Positions 41,664 through 49,911 of a stretch of 64,000 bases of DNA are shown piece by piece (the stretch's first letter is position 1; each line of letters opens with the position of its first letter). The stretch is taken from NCBI RefSeq assembly GCF_000006945.2, contig NC_003277.2, positions 29,934 through 93,933 on the forward strand, in the 5' to 3' direction. Source of the DNA: Salmonella enterica subsp. enterica serovar Typhimurium str. LT2 (GTDB lineage Bacteria > Pseudomonadota > Gammaproteobacteria > Enterobacterales > Enterobacteriaceae). The notes beneath the pieces are model-generated. The model had not been told where the DNA came from. It was given only the letters and a program-made list of their open reading frames with translations, and ran no database searches. Made by a program: the position numbers and the translations under genes.

Positions 41664-42292
41664 AATGGCGGGGGCTGACAGCCCTGCTGATATGGGGGCA
41701 GAGCGTGGCGGCCGCAGACCTGGGCACCTGGGGCGATCTGTGGCCGGTGCAGGAGCCGGACATGCTGGCGGTGATTATGCACCGGCTGGAAGCCCTGCAG
41801 CAGTCCGGTGAGATGGGCCGCCGGATGGAGGCCTTTAAGGAGCGGGTGATCCACAACAGCCTGCGACCGCCTGCGGTGCCGGGTATCGGGCGCGCGGAGA
41901 AATACCGCAGCCGGCTGTTTGATCCGTCGGTCAGACTGGCGGCCGATATCCGGGATAACGAAGGACGGGTGTTTGCCCGTCAGGGGGAGGTGATGAATCC
42001 GCTGCAGTATGTGCCCTTTAACCAGACGCTGTATTTCATTAACGGCGATGATCCGGAACAGGTGTCGTGGATGAAACGCCAGACGCCGCCGACGCTGGAG
42101 AGCAAAATTATTCTGGTGCAGGGCAGTATCCCTGAGATGGAGAAGGCGCTGGACAGCCGGATTTACTTTGACCAGAACGGGGTGCTGTGTCAGCGCCTCG
42201 GGATCGACCAGGTGCCGGCCAGGGTGACGGCCGCAAAAGACGGGCGTTTCCTGAAAGTGGAATTTATTCCGGCGGAGGACGGCAGAAAATGA
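41660..42292 (+). CDS. traW: TraW, periplasmic pilus assembly protein
   Basis: The 210-residue protein, F length, begins with GTG in a GTGA overlap with trbI. A short signal peptide (VKWRGLTALLIWGQSVAAAD) directs it to the periplasm. It works with TrbC and TraU in pilus assembly and mating-pair stabilisation, a set specific to F-type systems. The stop overlaps the traU ATG. Confidence 0.95.
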   Translation: MKWRGLTALLIWGQSVAAADLGTWGDLWPVQEPDMLAVIMHRLEALQQSGEMGRRMEAFKERVIHNSLRPPAVPGIGRAEKYRSRLFDPSVRLAADIRDNEGRVFARQGEVMNPLQYVPFNQTLYFINGDDPEQVSWMKRQTPPTLESKIILVQGSIPEMEKALDSRIYFDQNGVLCQRLGIDQVPARVTAAKDGRFLKVEFIPAEDGRK

Positions 42293-43281
42293 AACGGTAT
42301 CTGTGGCTGTGTGTACTGATTCTGCTGGCCGGTCATGTCCCCACGGTATCGGCTGATGCGGCCTGTGAAAGTCGTTTTGTAAACCCGATCACGGATATCT
42401 GCTGGAGCTGCATCTTTCCGCTGTCGCTGGGCAGTACAAAAGTGAGTCAGGGAAAGCTGCCGGATACGGCCAATCCCTCAATGCCGCTCCAGTTCTGTCC
42501 GGCGCCGCCGCCCATTTTTAAGCGTCCCGGACTGGCGATTGGCTACTGGGAGCCAATGGCGCTGACGGACGTCACCCGCTCTCCGGGCTGCATGGTGAAT
42601 CTGGGGTTCAGCCTGCCGGCCTTCGGGAAAACGGCACAGGGTACGGCGAAGAAGGAGGATAAACAGGTGAACGGGGCGTTCTACCACGTTCACTGGTACA
42701 AATACCCGCTCACGTACTGGCTGAATATCATCACGTCGATGGGGTGTCTGGAGGGCGGTGACCTGGACATTGCGTACCTCTCCGAAATCGACCCCACGTG
42801 GACGGACAGCAGCCTGACCAGCATTCTCAATCCGGAAGCGGTAATTTTTGCCAATCCCATAGCCCAGGGGGCCTGCGCGGCAGATGCCATTGCCAGCACC
42901 TTCAATAAACCGCTGGATGTCCTGTTCTGGTGTGCAGGCTCTCAGGGCTCCATGTATCCGTTTAACGGCTGGGTGAGTAACGAATCCAGTCCGCTGCAGT
43001 CCTCCCTGCTGGTCAGTGAGCGGATGGCCTTCAAACTGCACCGGCAGGGGCAAATTATGGAGACCATCGGGCAGAATACCGCCGTCTGCTTTGAATATCC
43101 GTCGCCCATTCTCCCTAAAGAGCGCTGGCGTTATCAGATGGTGAACATGTATCCGGACAGCGGGCAGTGCCACCCGTTCGGGCGCAGTGTGATGCGCTGG
43201 GAAACCGGGAAAAATCCACCCAACACGAAGAAGAACTTTGGCTATCTGATGTGGCGTAAGCGCAACTGTGTATTTCTGTAA
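42289..43281 (+). CDS. traU: TraU, periplasmic DNA transfer and pilus protein
   Basis: The 330-residue protein equals F TraU. It has a signal peptide (MKRYLWLCVLILLAGHVPTV, cut after SADA) and many cysteines, consistent with disulphide formation assisted by TrbB and DsbC. It starts in the ATGA overlap with traW. It is needed mainly for DNA transfer rather than pilus outgrowth. Confidence 0.95.
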   Translation: MKRYLWLCVLILLAGHVPTVSADAACESRFVNPITDICWSCIFPLSLGSTKVSQGKLPDTANPSMPLQFCPAPPPIFKRPGLAIGYWEPMALTDVTRSPGCMVNLGFSLPAFGKTAQGTAKKEDKQVNGAFYHVHWYKYPLTYWLNIITSMGCLEGGDLDIAYLSEIDPTWTDSSLTSILNPEAVIFANPIAQGACAADAIASTFNKPLDVLFWCAGSQGSMYPFNGWVSNESSPLQSSLLVSERMAFKLHRQGQIMETIGQNTAVCFEYPSPILPKERWRYQMVNMYPDSGQCHPFGRSVMRWETGKNPPNTKKNFGYLMWRKRNCVFL

Positions 43282-43305
43282 ACCGATACCGAAGAGAGGG
43301 TGTTT

Positions 43306-43608
43306 ATGCGAATTATTTATAAGAGACAGCATTATCTGTCCGTTATCAGGTGGGGGGCGGTTGCTGTCGTGCAGGTCCTGAATGAGAGTGTAAAACTGTT
43401 TCCGTTTGCGCTGGTGATGTTTGCGCTGATGGCTTTTTATTTTCTTCCGGAACGCATCATCTCTGATGTTGTTAATTCGTGGATGGAAACAGACACGACC
43501 GGAAAAATATCGCTCATCAGACTTTACCTGGAAGTGACATTTATGCTGTCCCTCGAGTCTTCTTCTCTTTTATTTATGTACCGGGGAAAGCGATGCACAG
43601 GAAAATAA
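43306..43608 (+). CDS. Membrane protein of unknown function in the tra operon, 100 residues
   Basis: From ATG 43306 (after GAGAGGGTGTTT) the product begins MRIIYKRQHYLSVIRWGAVA. It has two or three hydrophobic segments (VQVLNESVKLFPFALVMFAL, then FMLSLESSSLLFMY). It has no counterpart that I recall between traU and trbC in F. It overlaps trbC by 16 bases, so it is embedded in the operon. Confidence 0.65.
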   Translation: MRIIYKRQHYLSVIRWGAVAVVQVLNESVKLFPFALVMFALMAFYFLPERIISDVVNSWMETDTTGKISLIRLYLEVTFMLSLESSSLLFMYRGKRCTGK

Positions 43609-44231
43609 AATACCTGGCCGGACTGATTATGGTCATAAGCGGGACGGTATCAGCCGGCGGAGTCGCTAATACCCCTGAAAACCGCCAGTTCCTGAAGCAG
43701 CAGGAGGAACTGAGCCGGCAGTTGCGCGACCGGCCTGATGCTGAACTGAAAGCGTGGGCAGACCGGCAGATTCAAGCGAATCCCCTGGTGCAGTCAGACC
43801 GGCATTTCCTGGATGACCTTGCCCGAAAGCAGCAGACTTCTCAGGCGGATAAACCGGAGCAGGGCGCGGTGTACTTTATCTCGTTTTCCATTCCGGAAGA
43901 GGGGCTGAAGCGCATGCTGGGCGAAACCCGTCGCTACGGTATTCCGGCCACGCTGCGGGGAATGCGGGATAACGACCTGAAAGCCACGGCAGATGCCGTT
44001 CTGTCCCTGGTAAAGGATGGGGCAACAGATGGTGTGCAGATTGACCCGACGCTGTTCACGAAATATGACATCCGCAGCGTACCGACTCTGGTGGTGTACT
44101 GCCGACAGGGATATGACGTTATCCGGGGCAATCTGCGGGTGAAGCAGGCGCTGGAGAAAGTGGTCACCGCCGGGGACTGCAGGCAGGTGGCTGCCGGATT
44201 ACTTGATGGTGCCGGAGATAAACCGCAATGA
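43593..44231 (+). CDS. trbC: TrbC, periplasmic thioredoxin-fold assembly protein
   Basis: The 212-residue protein equals F TrbC. After a signal peptide (MHRKIKYLAGLIMVISGTVS) come a charged region and a thioredoxin-like domain (VYFISFSIPEEGLKRML to the end) lacking a CxxC active site. In some plasmids TrbC is fused to TraW, showing that they act together. The start lies inside the previous small gene. Confidence 0.94.
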   Translation: MHRKIKYLAGLIMVISGTVSAGGVANTPENRQFLKQQEELSRQLRDRPDAELKAWADRQIQANPLVQSDRHFLDDLARKQQTSQADKPEQGAVYFISFSIPEEGLKRMLGETRRYGIPATLRGMRDNDLKATADAVLSLVKDGATDGVQIDPTLFTKYDIRSVPTLVVYCRQGYDVIRGNLRVKQALEKVVTAGDCRQVAAGLLDGAGDKPQ

Positions 44232-44267
44232 CATTCCCTGCGGAATAAACAGCAGGAAGGAGATGTT

Positions 44268-44687
44268 ATGGCGCTGACCAGAAAACAGCGGGAAAGACTG
44301 CGTATGAAATTCGGCGGCCGCTGTGCTTACTGCGGCTGTGAACTGCCGGAGAAAGGATGGCATGCCGACCACGTTCAGGCAGTGCTCCGCAAATCAGAGC
44401 GGTGCATGAAGGCGGCAGAGAAAGGCATTTTCAGACTGAAATCCACCGGTGACGTTTTCAGGCCGGAGGCCGACTGTCCGGAAAACATCTTCCCGTCCTG
44501 TGCGCCGTGCAATTTGCTGAAAACGACATATTCGCTGGAGATGTTCAGAAAACAGGTCTCCCTGCAGGTTGAGCGGGGGCGCCGGAGCAGCGTTAACTTC
44601 CGGACAGCAGAGCGTTTTGGGCTGATTAGTGTGGTGAATAAACCGGTTGTTTTCTGGTTTGAGCAATACGAGGGGGAGAATAAATGA
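44268..44687 (+). CDS. Small HNH endonuclease inserted in the tra operon
   Basis: The 139-residue protein has the HNH fold. Two CxxC zinc pairs (CAYCGCELP and CAPCNLLK) flank the core KGWHADHVQAV and NIFPSCAPCN, giving His-Asn-type catalytic residues. AAGGAGATGTT precedes the ATG. The stop overlaps the traN start (ATGA). F has no such gene between trbC and traN. It is too small to be a restriction enzyme partner, and its target is unknown. Confidence 0.82.
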   Translation: MALTRKQRERLRMKFGGRCAYCGCELPEKGWHADHVQAVLRKSERCMKAAEKGIFRLKSTGDVFRPEADCPENIFPSCAPCNLLKTTYSLEMFRKQVSLQVERGRRSSVNFRTAERFGLISVVNKPVVFWFEQYEGENK

Positions 44688-46510
44688 AACGTATGTTACC
44701 TCTGTTTCTGCTTCTGGCAGCCGGCCAGGCACAGGCTGACAGTAACAGTGATTATCGTGCGGGTTCAGATTTTGCCCATCAGATCAAAGGCCAGGGCACC
44801 GGCAGTATCCGGAATTTTAATCCGCAGGAGAGTATACCCGGCTATAACGCGAATCCGGATGAAACGAAATATTACGGTGGCGTGACCGCCGGTGGTGACA
44901 GTGGGCTGAAGAATGACGGCACGACGCAGTGGGCCACAGGCGAAACCGGTAAAACCATTACAGAATCGTTCATGAACAAGCCCAAAGATATTCTGTCACC
45001 GGATGCGCCGTTTATTGAAAAAGGAAGGGATGTGGTGAACCGTGCCGACAGTATTGTGGGAAATACCGGGCAGCAGTGCAGCGCGCAGGAGATTAACCGC
45101 AGCGAATTCACGAATTATACCTGTGAACGCGACACCACTGTGGAGGAATACTGTACCCGGACGGCCACCATCACCGGCGACTGGAGAGAGACAACAGAGG
45201 TCAGAACCTACACCCTCACCGCCTTTAGTTTCAGCCGTTCCGGTAAGCAGATCGTTTTCAGCGTAACCGTGCCGGAAGCGGGTACGATAAGCAGCGCCAG
45301 CCTGAATGTGATCACACAGAATTATCTGTGGAATTCCCGTGCCGGCTTTATGAATACCATCTTCAACATGACGTGGGGCAGTACCATTACACTGGGTGGC
45401 GCGACGGGAATGATGCTGAGTAAGGGCCAGATTCTGAGCGGGACAAGCTGCAGCGGGAACGGTAGCTGTACCGGGACGCTGGATGACCGCATTTTTAACG
45501 AACTGACCAGCGGGAGAACGACGTTCACGCTGACACTGGTGATGCAGGTAAAGGACCGGGAGTGGATACCCCGGGTGGAGTGGGTGGAAAGCTGCCCGTT
45601 TAATAAAGCGGATGGCGTGCTGAAAGGCACAGAATGCTCAGAGCCAGGTGGTACGAAAACCGGGGTGATGGAAGGAAAACCCTGGAGCCTGACGGAGGCC
45701 TGCTGGGCATACCGCGATAAATATGTCACCCAGTCTGCGGACAATGGCACCTGCCAGGCGTATGTGGACAATCCGGCCTGTACTCTTGCCACCCGGCAGT
45801 GCGCGTTTTATTCCGGTGAGGGCACCTGCCTGCATGAGTACGCCACGTACTCCTGTGAGTCGAAAACGTCAGGAAAGGTCATGATTTGTGGCGGGGATGT
45901 GTTCTGCCTCGATGGGGAATGCGATAAGGCGCAGAGCGGAAAGAGCAATGATTTTGGCGAGGCGGTATCGCAACTGGCGGCGCTGGCGGCGGCAGGTAAA
46001 GATGTCGCGGCCCTGAACGGTATTGACGTCCGTGCATTCACCGGACAGGCGAAATTCTGTAAGAAGGCCGCAGCCGGGTACAGCAACTGCTGTAAGGACA
46101 GTGGCTGGGGGCAGGATATCGGTCTGGCTAAATGCAGTAGTGACGAAAAAGCTCTGGCCAAAGCAAAAACGAACAAACTGACGGTCAGTGTCGGGGAATT
46201 CTGTTCGAAAAAGGTACTGGGTGTCTGTCTGGAGAAGAAACGCAGCTACTGCCAGTTTGATTCGAAGCTGGCGCAGATAGTCCAGCAGCAGGGGCGCAAC
46301 GGCCAACTGCATATCAGCTTCGGCAGTTCAAAACATCCTGACTGCCGGGGTATCACCGTGGACGAACTGCAGCAGATTAAATTCGACCAGCTGGACCTCA
46401 CGAACTTCTACGAAGACCTGATGAATAACCAGAAAATCCCGGACAGTGGCGCGCTGACGGAGAAGGTGAAAGAACAAATTGCAGACCAACTCAGGCAGGC
46501 CGGGAAATAA
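44684..46510 (+). CDS. traN: TraN, mating-pair stabilisation adhesin
   Basis: The 608-residue outer-membrane protein has a signal peptide (cut after GQAQA) and more than 20 cysteines. A variable central part (about 165-340) lies between conserved ends. The tip loop of TraN contacts a recipient outer-membrane protein and sets host preference; pSLT-type TraN uses a receptor different from that of F. It starts within the HNH gene stop. Confidence 0.95.
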   Translation: MKRMLPLFLLLAAGQAQADSNSDYRAGSDFAHQIKGQGTGSIRNFNPQESIPGYNANPDETKYYGGVTAGGDSGLKNDGTTQWATGETGKTITESFMNKPKDILSPDAPFIEKGRDVVNRADSIVGNTGQQCSAQEINRSEFTNYTCERDTTVEEYCTRTATITGDWRETTEVRTYTLTAFSFSRSGKQIVFSVTVPEAGTISSASLNVITQNYLWNSRAGFMNTIFNMTWGSTITLGGATGMMLSKGQILSGTSCSGNGSCTGTLDDRIFNELTSGRTTFTLTLVMQVKDREWIPRVEWVESCPFNKADGVLKGTECSEPGGTKTGVMEGKPWSLTEACWAYRDKYVTQSADNGTCQAYVDNPACTLATRQCAFYSGEGTCLHEYATYSCESKTSGKVMICGGDVFCLDGECDKAQSGKSNDFGEAVSQLAALAAAGKDVAALNGIDVRAFTGQAKFCKKAAAGYSNCCKDSGWGQDIGLAKCSSDEKALAKAKTNKLTVSVGEFCSKKVLGVCLEKKRSYCQFDSKLAQIVQQQGRNGQLHISFGSSKHPDCRGITVDELQQIKFDQLDLTNFYEDLMNNQKIPDSGALTEKVKEQIADQLRQAGK

Positions 46511-46520
46511 GGACAGTCAG

Positions 46521-46736
46521 ATGAAGATAATGTCTTTTCTGGTTCGGGTGGTGGTGACGCTTATTGTGATATCCCCAGCGGTGTACTGGTCATGGGATGC
46601 GGTAAGCACAACCACAGCGGACGATATCATGCTGGCGGTGCTCATTATTGCCGCTTACGGTCTGATGTTCACGCTGCTGTTCTGTTTCGTGAATGTACTG
46701 ACGAAACTACTGCAGCATGATAATGAATCCAGTTGA
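46521..46736 (+). CDS. trbE: TrbE, small inner-membrane protein
   Basis: The ATG at 46521 gives 71 residues with two membrane helices (IMSFLVRVVVTLIVISPAVY and LIIAAYGLMFTLLFCFVNVL). The core TTADDIMLAVL matches F TrbE. The F gene is not essential for transfer. The end lies nine bases before the traF start. Confidence 0.85.
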   Translation: MKIMSFLVRVVVTLIVISPAVYWSWDAVSTTTADDIMLAVLIIAAYGLMFTLLFCFVNVLTKLLQHDNESS

Positions 46737-46744
46737 AGGGGGGT

Positions 46745-47497
46745 ATGATGCGAAAAATACAGACCGTATGGGTGGCAGCGTTACTCTGTGGCTCCCTGAC
46801 GGCATACGGAAAAGATGCCGGATGGCAGTGGTATAACGACCCGGTAAAATTACCTGACCCAAAAACGACGGATAAATCCGCTCAGGTTCGTCAGGAGCCT
46901 GACATTATGCAGAAATTATCTGCGCTGCAGACCGCAACAAAGCGGGCGCTTTATGAAGCCATTCTGTATCCCGGTGTGGATAATTTTGTGAAATATTTCC
47001 GGCTGCAGAATTACTGGACGCAGCAGGCGGGGCTTTTCAGCATGAGCGCCAAAAAAGCCATGCTGGCGCATCCTGAACTGGACTATAACCTGCAGTACAG
47101 CCACTACAACGGCACGGTACGTAACCAGCTGGCCGCAGACCAGGCTCAGCAACGGCAGGCCATATCAAAGCTGGCTGAACACTACGGTATCATGTTCTTT
47201 TACCGCGGGCAGGACCCCATTGACGGCCAGCTGGCGCAGGTGATTAATGGCTTTCGCGCCACTTACGGTCTGAGCGTTATCCCGGTGACCGTGGACGGGG
47301 TGATTAACCCGATGCTGCCGGATACGCGTCCTGACCAGGGGCAGGCGCAGCGTCTTGGTGTGAAATATTTCCCGGCCATGATGCTGGTAGACCCGAAACA
47401 GGGCAGTGTCCGTCCGTTGTCATACGGGTTTATTACGCAGGACGACCTGGCAAAACAGTTCCTGAATGTGTCAGAAGATTTTAAGCCGAATTTCTAA
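46745..47497 (+). CDS. traF: TraF, periplasmic thioredoxin-like assembly protein
   Basis: The 250-residue protein has a signal peptide (cut near LTAYG) and the conserved KDAGWQWYNDP start of the mature protein. A thioredoxin-like domain follows, without a CxxC. It is needed for F pilus assembly along with TraH and TrbB. I use the ATG at 46745 after GAAGGGGGGT; the next ATG is adjacent. Confidence 0.95.
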   Translation: MMRKIQTVWVAALLCGSLTAYGKDAGWQWYNDPVKLPDPKTTDKSAQVRQEPDIMQKLSALQTATKRALYEAILYPGVDNFVKYFRLQNYWTQQAGLFSMSAKKAMLAHPELDYNLQYSHYNGTVRNQLAADQAQQRQAISKLAEHYGIMFFYRGQDPIDGQLAQVINGFRATYGLSVIPVTVDGVINPMLPDTRPDQGQAQRLGVKYFPAMMLVDPKQGSVRPLSYGFITQDDLAKQFLNVSEDFKPNF

Positions 47498-47710
47498 AGT
47501 AATATCAGGGGATTGTATTACTGTCACTCGTTCGCAGGTAAATAATGCAGATGAAGCGGCTGTCTTTATGCCCTTTATTTTTAATTCAGATAAATAGCCC
47601 CCACTGTTAAATAGTTTATTCATGGCGGCGTTTTTTAGCTGATGAATATTCTGTTCTCTGATAATAAATCAGGTATCGCATATATTAAATAACAATGGAG
47701 TGACTCCACT
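47498..47710. other. AT-rich gap between traF and traQ
   Basis: F carries trbA and artA in this area. Here no frame longer than about 20 codons with a ribosome site is present, so these genes appear absent. Confidence 0.5.
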
Positions 47711-48004
47711 GTGCGTAAATATAAATTATCGCTTCCTTTACCGGATATTACTGGAGTATGGGTTTTCTCCCTGGGCGTCTGGTTTCACATTGTCGGGCGG
47801 CTGGTTTACCGCAAACCCTGGATGGCTTTTTTTCTGGCGGAACTGATTGCCATCATTCTGGTGTTGTCCGGCGCTTACCGGGTGCTGGATGCCTGGATAG
47901 CCCGCGTCAGCCGGGAAGAGCGTGCGTTACTGGAAGCCCGTCAGGCTGCCATTCTGGCTGCTGAAAAAGAAGAAAAGGGGGATAAATCACATGTCTCTCA
48001 ATAA
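47711..48004 (+). CDS. traQ: TraQ, inner-membrane chaperone of propilin
   Basis: The 97-residue protein (VRKYKLSLPLPDITGVWVFS...) has the conserved GVWFHIVGRLVYRKPWMAFF and DAWIARVSREERALLEARQ stretches of F TraQ, with two membrane helices. It inserts prepilin TraA into the membrane. The start is GTG at 47711 with GGAG upstream. It overlaps trbB by 14 bases. Confidence 0.92.
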   Translation: MRKYKLSLPLPDITGVWVFSLGVWFHIVGRLVYRKPWMAFFLAELIAIILVLSGAYRVLDAWIARVSREERALLEARQAAILAAEKEEKGDKSHVSQ

Positions 48005-48539
48005 GGCTTTGCTGTTCCTGTTGCTTCTGATGGGGACGGGGGTTAATGCCTCCACGCGGGAAGAGATTGAACGGCTGTATAACCCGCACGGGATGGCCGC
48101 ACCGTCCGGGCAAAAGCAGCCAGCAGATACGCAGGGCGTGCAGAAAGTAACGCCGGCGCCCCGCTGGTTTCGTCTCAGCAACGGTAAAACGGTTAACCTC
48201 GCCGACTGGAAAGTGGTGTTGTTCATGCAAAGAAGCTGCCCCTGGTGCCACCAGTTTGACCCGGTACTGAAGCAGGTGGCACAGCAGTATGGATTTTCGG
48301 TATTCCCTTATACCCTGGACGGACAGGGGGATGCCGCGTTTCCGGAGGCGCTGCCGGCACCGCCGGAAGTGATGCAGACCTTCTTCCCCAATATTCCCGT
48401 CGCCACCCCGACAACATTTCTGGTTAACGTGAACACACTTGAAGCATTACCTCTTTTGCAGGGGGCCACCGACGCCGCCGGTTTTATGGCCCGGATGGAT
48501 ACCGTTCTGCAGATGTACGGAGAAAAACATGCAGGGTAA
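47991..48539 (+). CDS. trbB: TrbB, periplasmic disulphide isomerase
   Basis: The 182-residue protein has a signal peptide (cut after VNA) and a thioredoxin fold with active site Cys83-Pro-Trp-Cys86. F TrbB isomerises disulphides of Tra proteins such as TraU, TraH and TraN. It starts inside traQ and ends inside the first codons of traH. Confidence 0.94.
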   Translation: MSLNKALLFLLLLMGTGVNASTREEIERLYNPHGMAAPSGQKQPADTQGVQKVTPAPRWFRLSNGKTVNLADWKVVLFMQRSCPWCHQFDPVLKQVAQQYGFSVFPYTLDGQGDAAFPEALPAPPEVMQTFFPNIPVATPTTFLVNVNTLEALPLLQGATDAAGFMARMDTVLQMYGEKHAG

Positions 48540-49911
48540 AACGAGAATTAAACCGCTTTTCATATTATGTACGGCGCTGATGACCGTCGCACCCGCCGTC
48601 TCTGCCGATGTGAACAGCGACATGAACCAGTTCTTCAATAAGCTGGGCTTTGCTTCCAATACCACACAGCCCTCCGTCTGGCAGGGACAGGCGGCAGGAT
48701 ATGCCTCCGGCGGCTCTTTATATGCCCGGACACAGGTAAAAAATGTCCAGCTGGTCTCCATGACCCTGCCGGATATCAATGCCGGTTGCGGGGGCATCGA
48801 TGCCTATCTCGGCTCATTCAGTTTCATTAACGGCGAGCAGCTGCAGCGTTTTGTGAAGCAGATTATGAGTAACGCCGCAGGGTACTTTTTTGACCTTGCG
48901 CTGCAGACGACGGTGCCGGAAATCAAAACGGCAAAGGATTTTCTGCAGAAAATGGCCTCCGACATTAACAGTATGAACCTCAGCTCCTGCCAGGCGGCGC
49001 AGGGGATTGTCGGGGGGCTTTTCCCAAAAACACAGGTCTCCCAGCAGAAGGTCTGCCAGGACATTGCCGGTGAGAGCAATATTTTTGCCGACTGGGCGGC
49101 GTCCCGGCAGGGATGTACTGTGGGCGGGCAATCCGACAGCGTCAGGGATAAAGCCAGTGACAAGGATAAGGAGCGGGTGACCAAAAATATCAACATCATG
49201 TGGAATGCTTTGTCCAAAAACAGGATGTTTGACGGCAACAAGGAGCTGAAAGAGTTCGTGATGACGCTGACCGGTTCACTGGTTTTTGGACCCAACGGCG
49301 AAATCATGCCCCTGCCTGCCAGAACCACCGACCGGGCTATTATCCGGGCATTAATGGAAGGCGGAACGGCGAAGATATACCACTGCAATGATTCGGATAA
49401 ATGCCTGAAGGTGGTGGCCGACACGCCGGTGACCATCAGTCGCGACAATGCGCTCAAATCACAGATTACGAAGCTGCTGACCAGTATTCAGAACAAGGCG
49501 GTCAGCGACACTCCCCTGGATAATAAGGAAAAAGGGTTTATCTCCAGCACCACCATCCCGGTTTTCAAATACCTGGTTGACCCGCAGATGCTCGGCGTGT
49601 CAACCAGCATGATTTATCAGCTGACGGATTATATCGGGTACGACATCCTGCTGCAGTATATCCAGGAGCTGATCCAGCAGGCCCGGGCGATGGTGGCCAC
49701 AGGGAATTATGACGAGGCGGTTATCGAACATATCACCGACAACATGAATGACGCGACCCGGCAGATAGCGTCCTTCCAGGCGCAGGTCCAGGTGCAGCAG
49801 GATGCGCTGCTGGTTGTCGACCGTCAGATGAGCTACATGCGCCAGCAGCTGTCAGCCCGCATGCTCAGCCGTTACCAGAACAACTATCATTTTGGCGGAG
49901 GTGCGCAGTGA
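48529..49911 (+). CDS. traH: TraH, pilus assembly protein
   Basis: The 460-residue exported protein begins with a signal peptide (MQGKTRIKPLFILCTALMTV, cut after SADA). It has a C-terminal coiled coil (about 405-440, FQAQVQVQQDALLVVDRQM). It forms an outer-membrane-associated complex with TraF, TraU and TraW. The start overlaps trbB by 11 bases and the end overlaps the traG GTG. Confidence 0.95.
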   Translation: MQGKTRIKPLFILCTALMTVAPAVSADVNSDMNQFFNKLGFASNTTQPSVWQGQAAGYASGGSLYARTQVKNVQLVSMTLPDINAGCGGIDAYLGSFSFINGEQLQRFVKQIMSNAAGYFFDLALQTTVPEIKTAKDFLQKMASDINSMNLSSCQAAQGIVGGLFPKTQVSQQKVCQDIAGESNIFADWAASRQGCTVGGQSDSVRDKASDKDKERVTKNINIMWNALSKNRMFDGNKELKEFVMTLTGSLVFGPNGEIMPLPARTTDRAIIRALMEGGTAKIYHCNDSDKCLKVVADTPVTISRDNALKSQITKLLTSIQNKAVSDTPLDNKEKGFISSTTIPVFKYLVDPQMLGVSTSMIYQLTDYIGYDILLQYIQELIQQARAMVATGNYDEAVIEHITDNMNDATRQIASFQAQVQVQQDALLVVDRQMSYMRQQLSARMLSRYQNNYHFGGGAQ

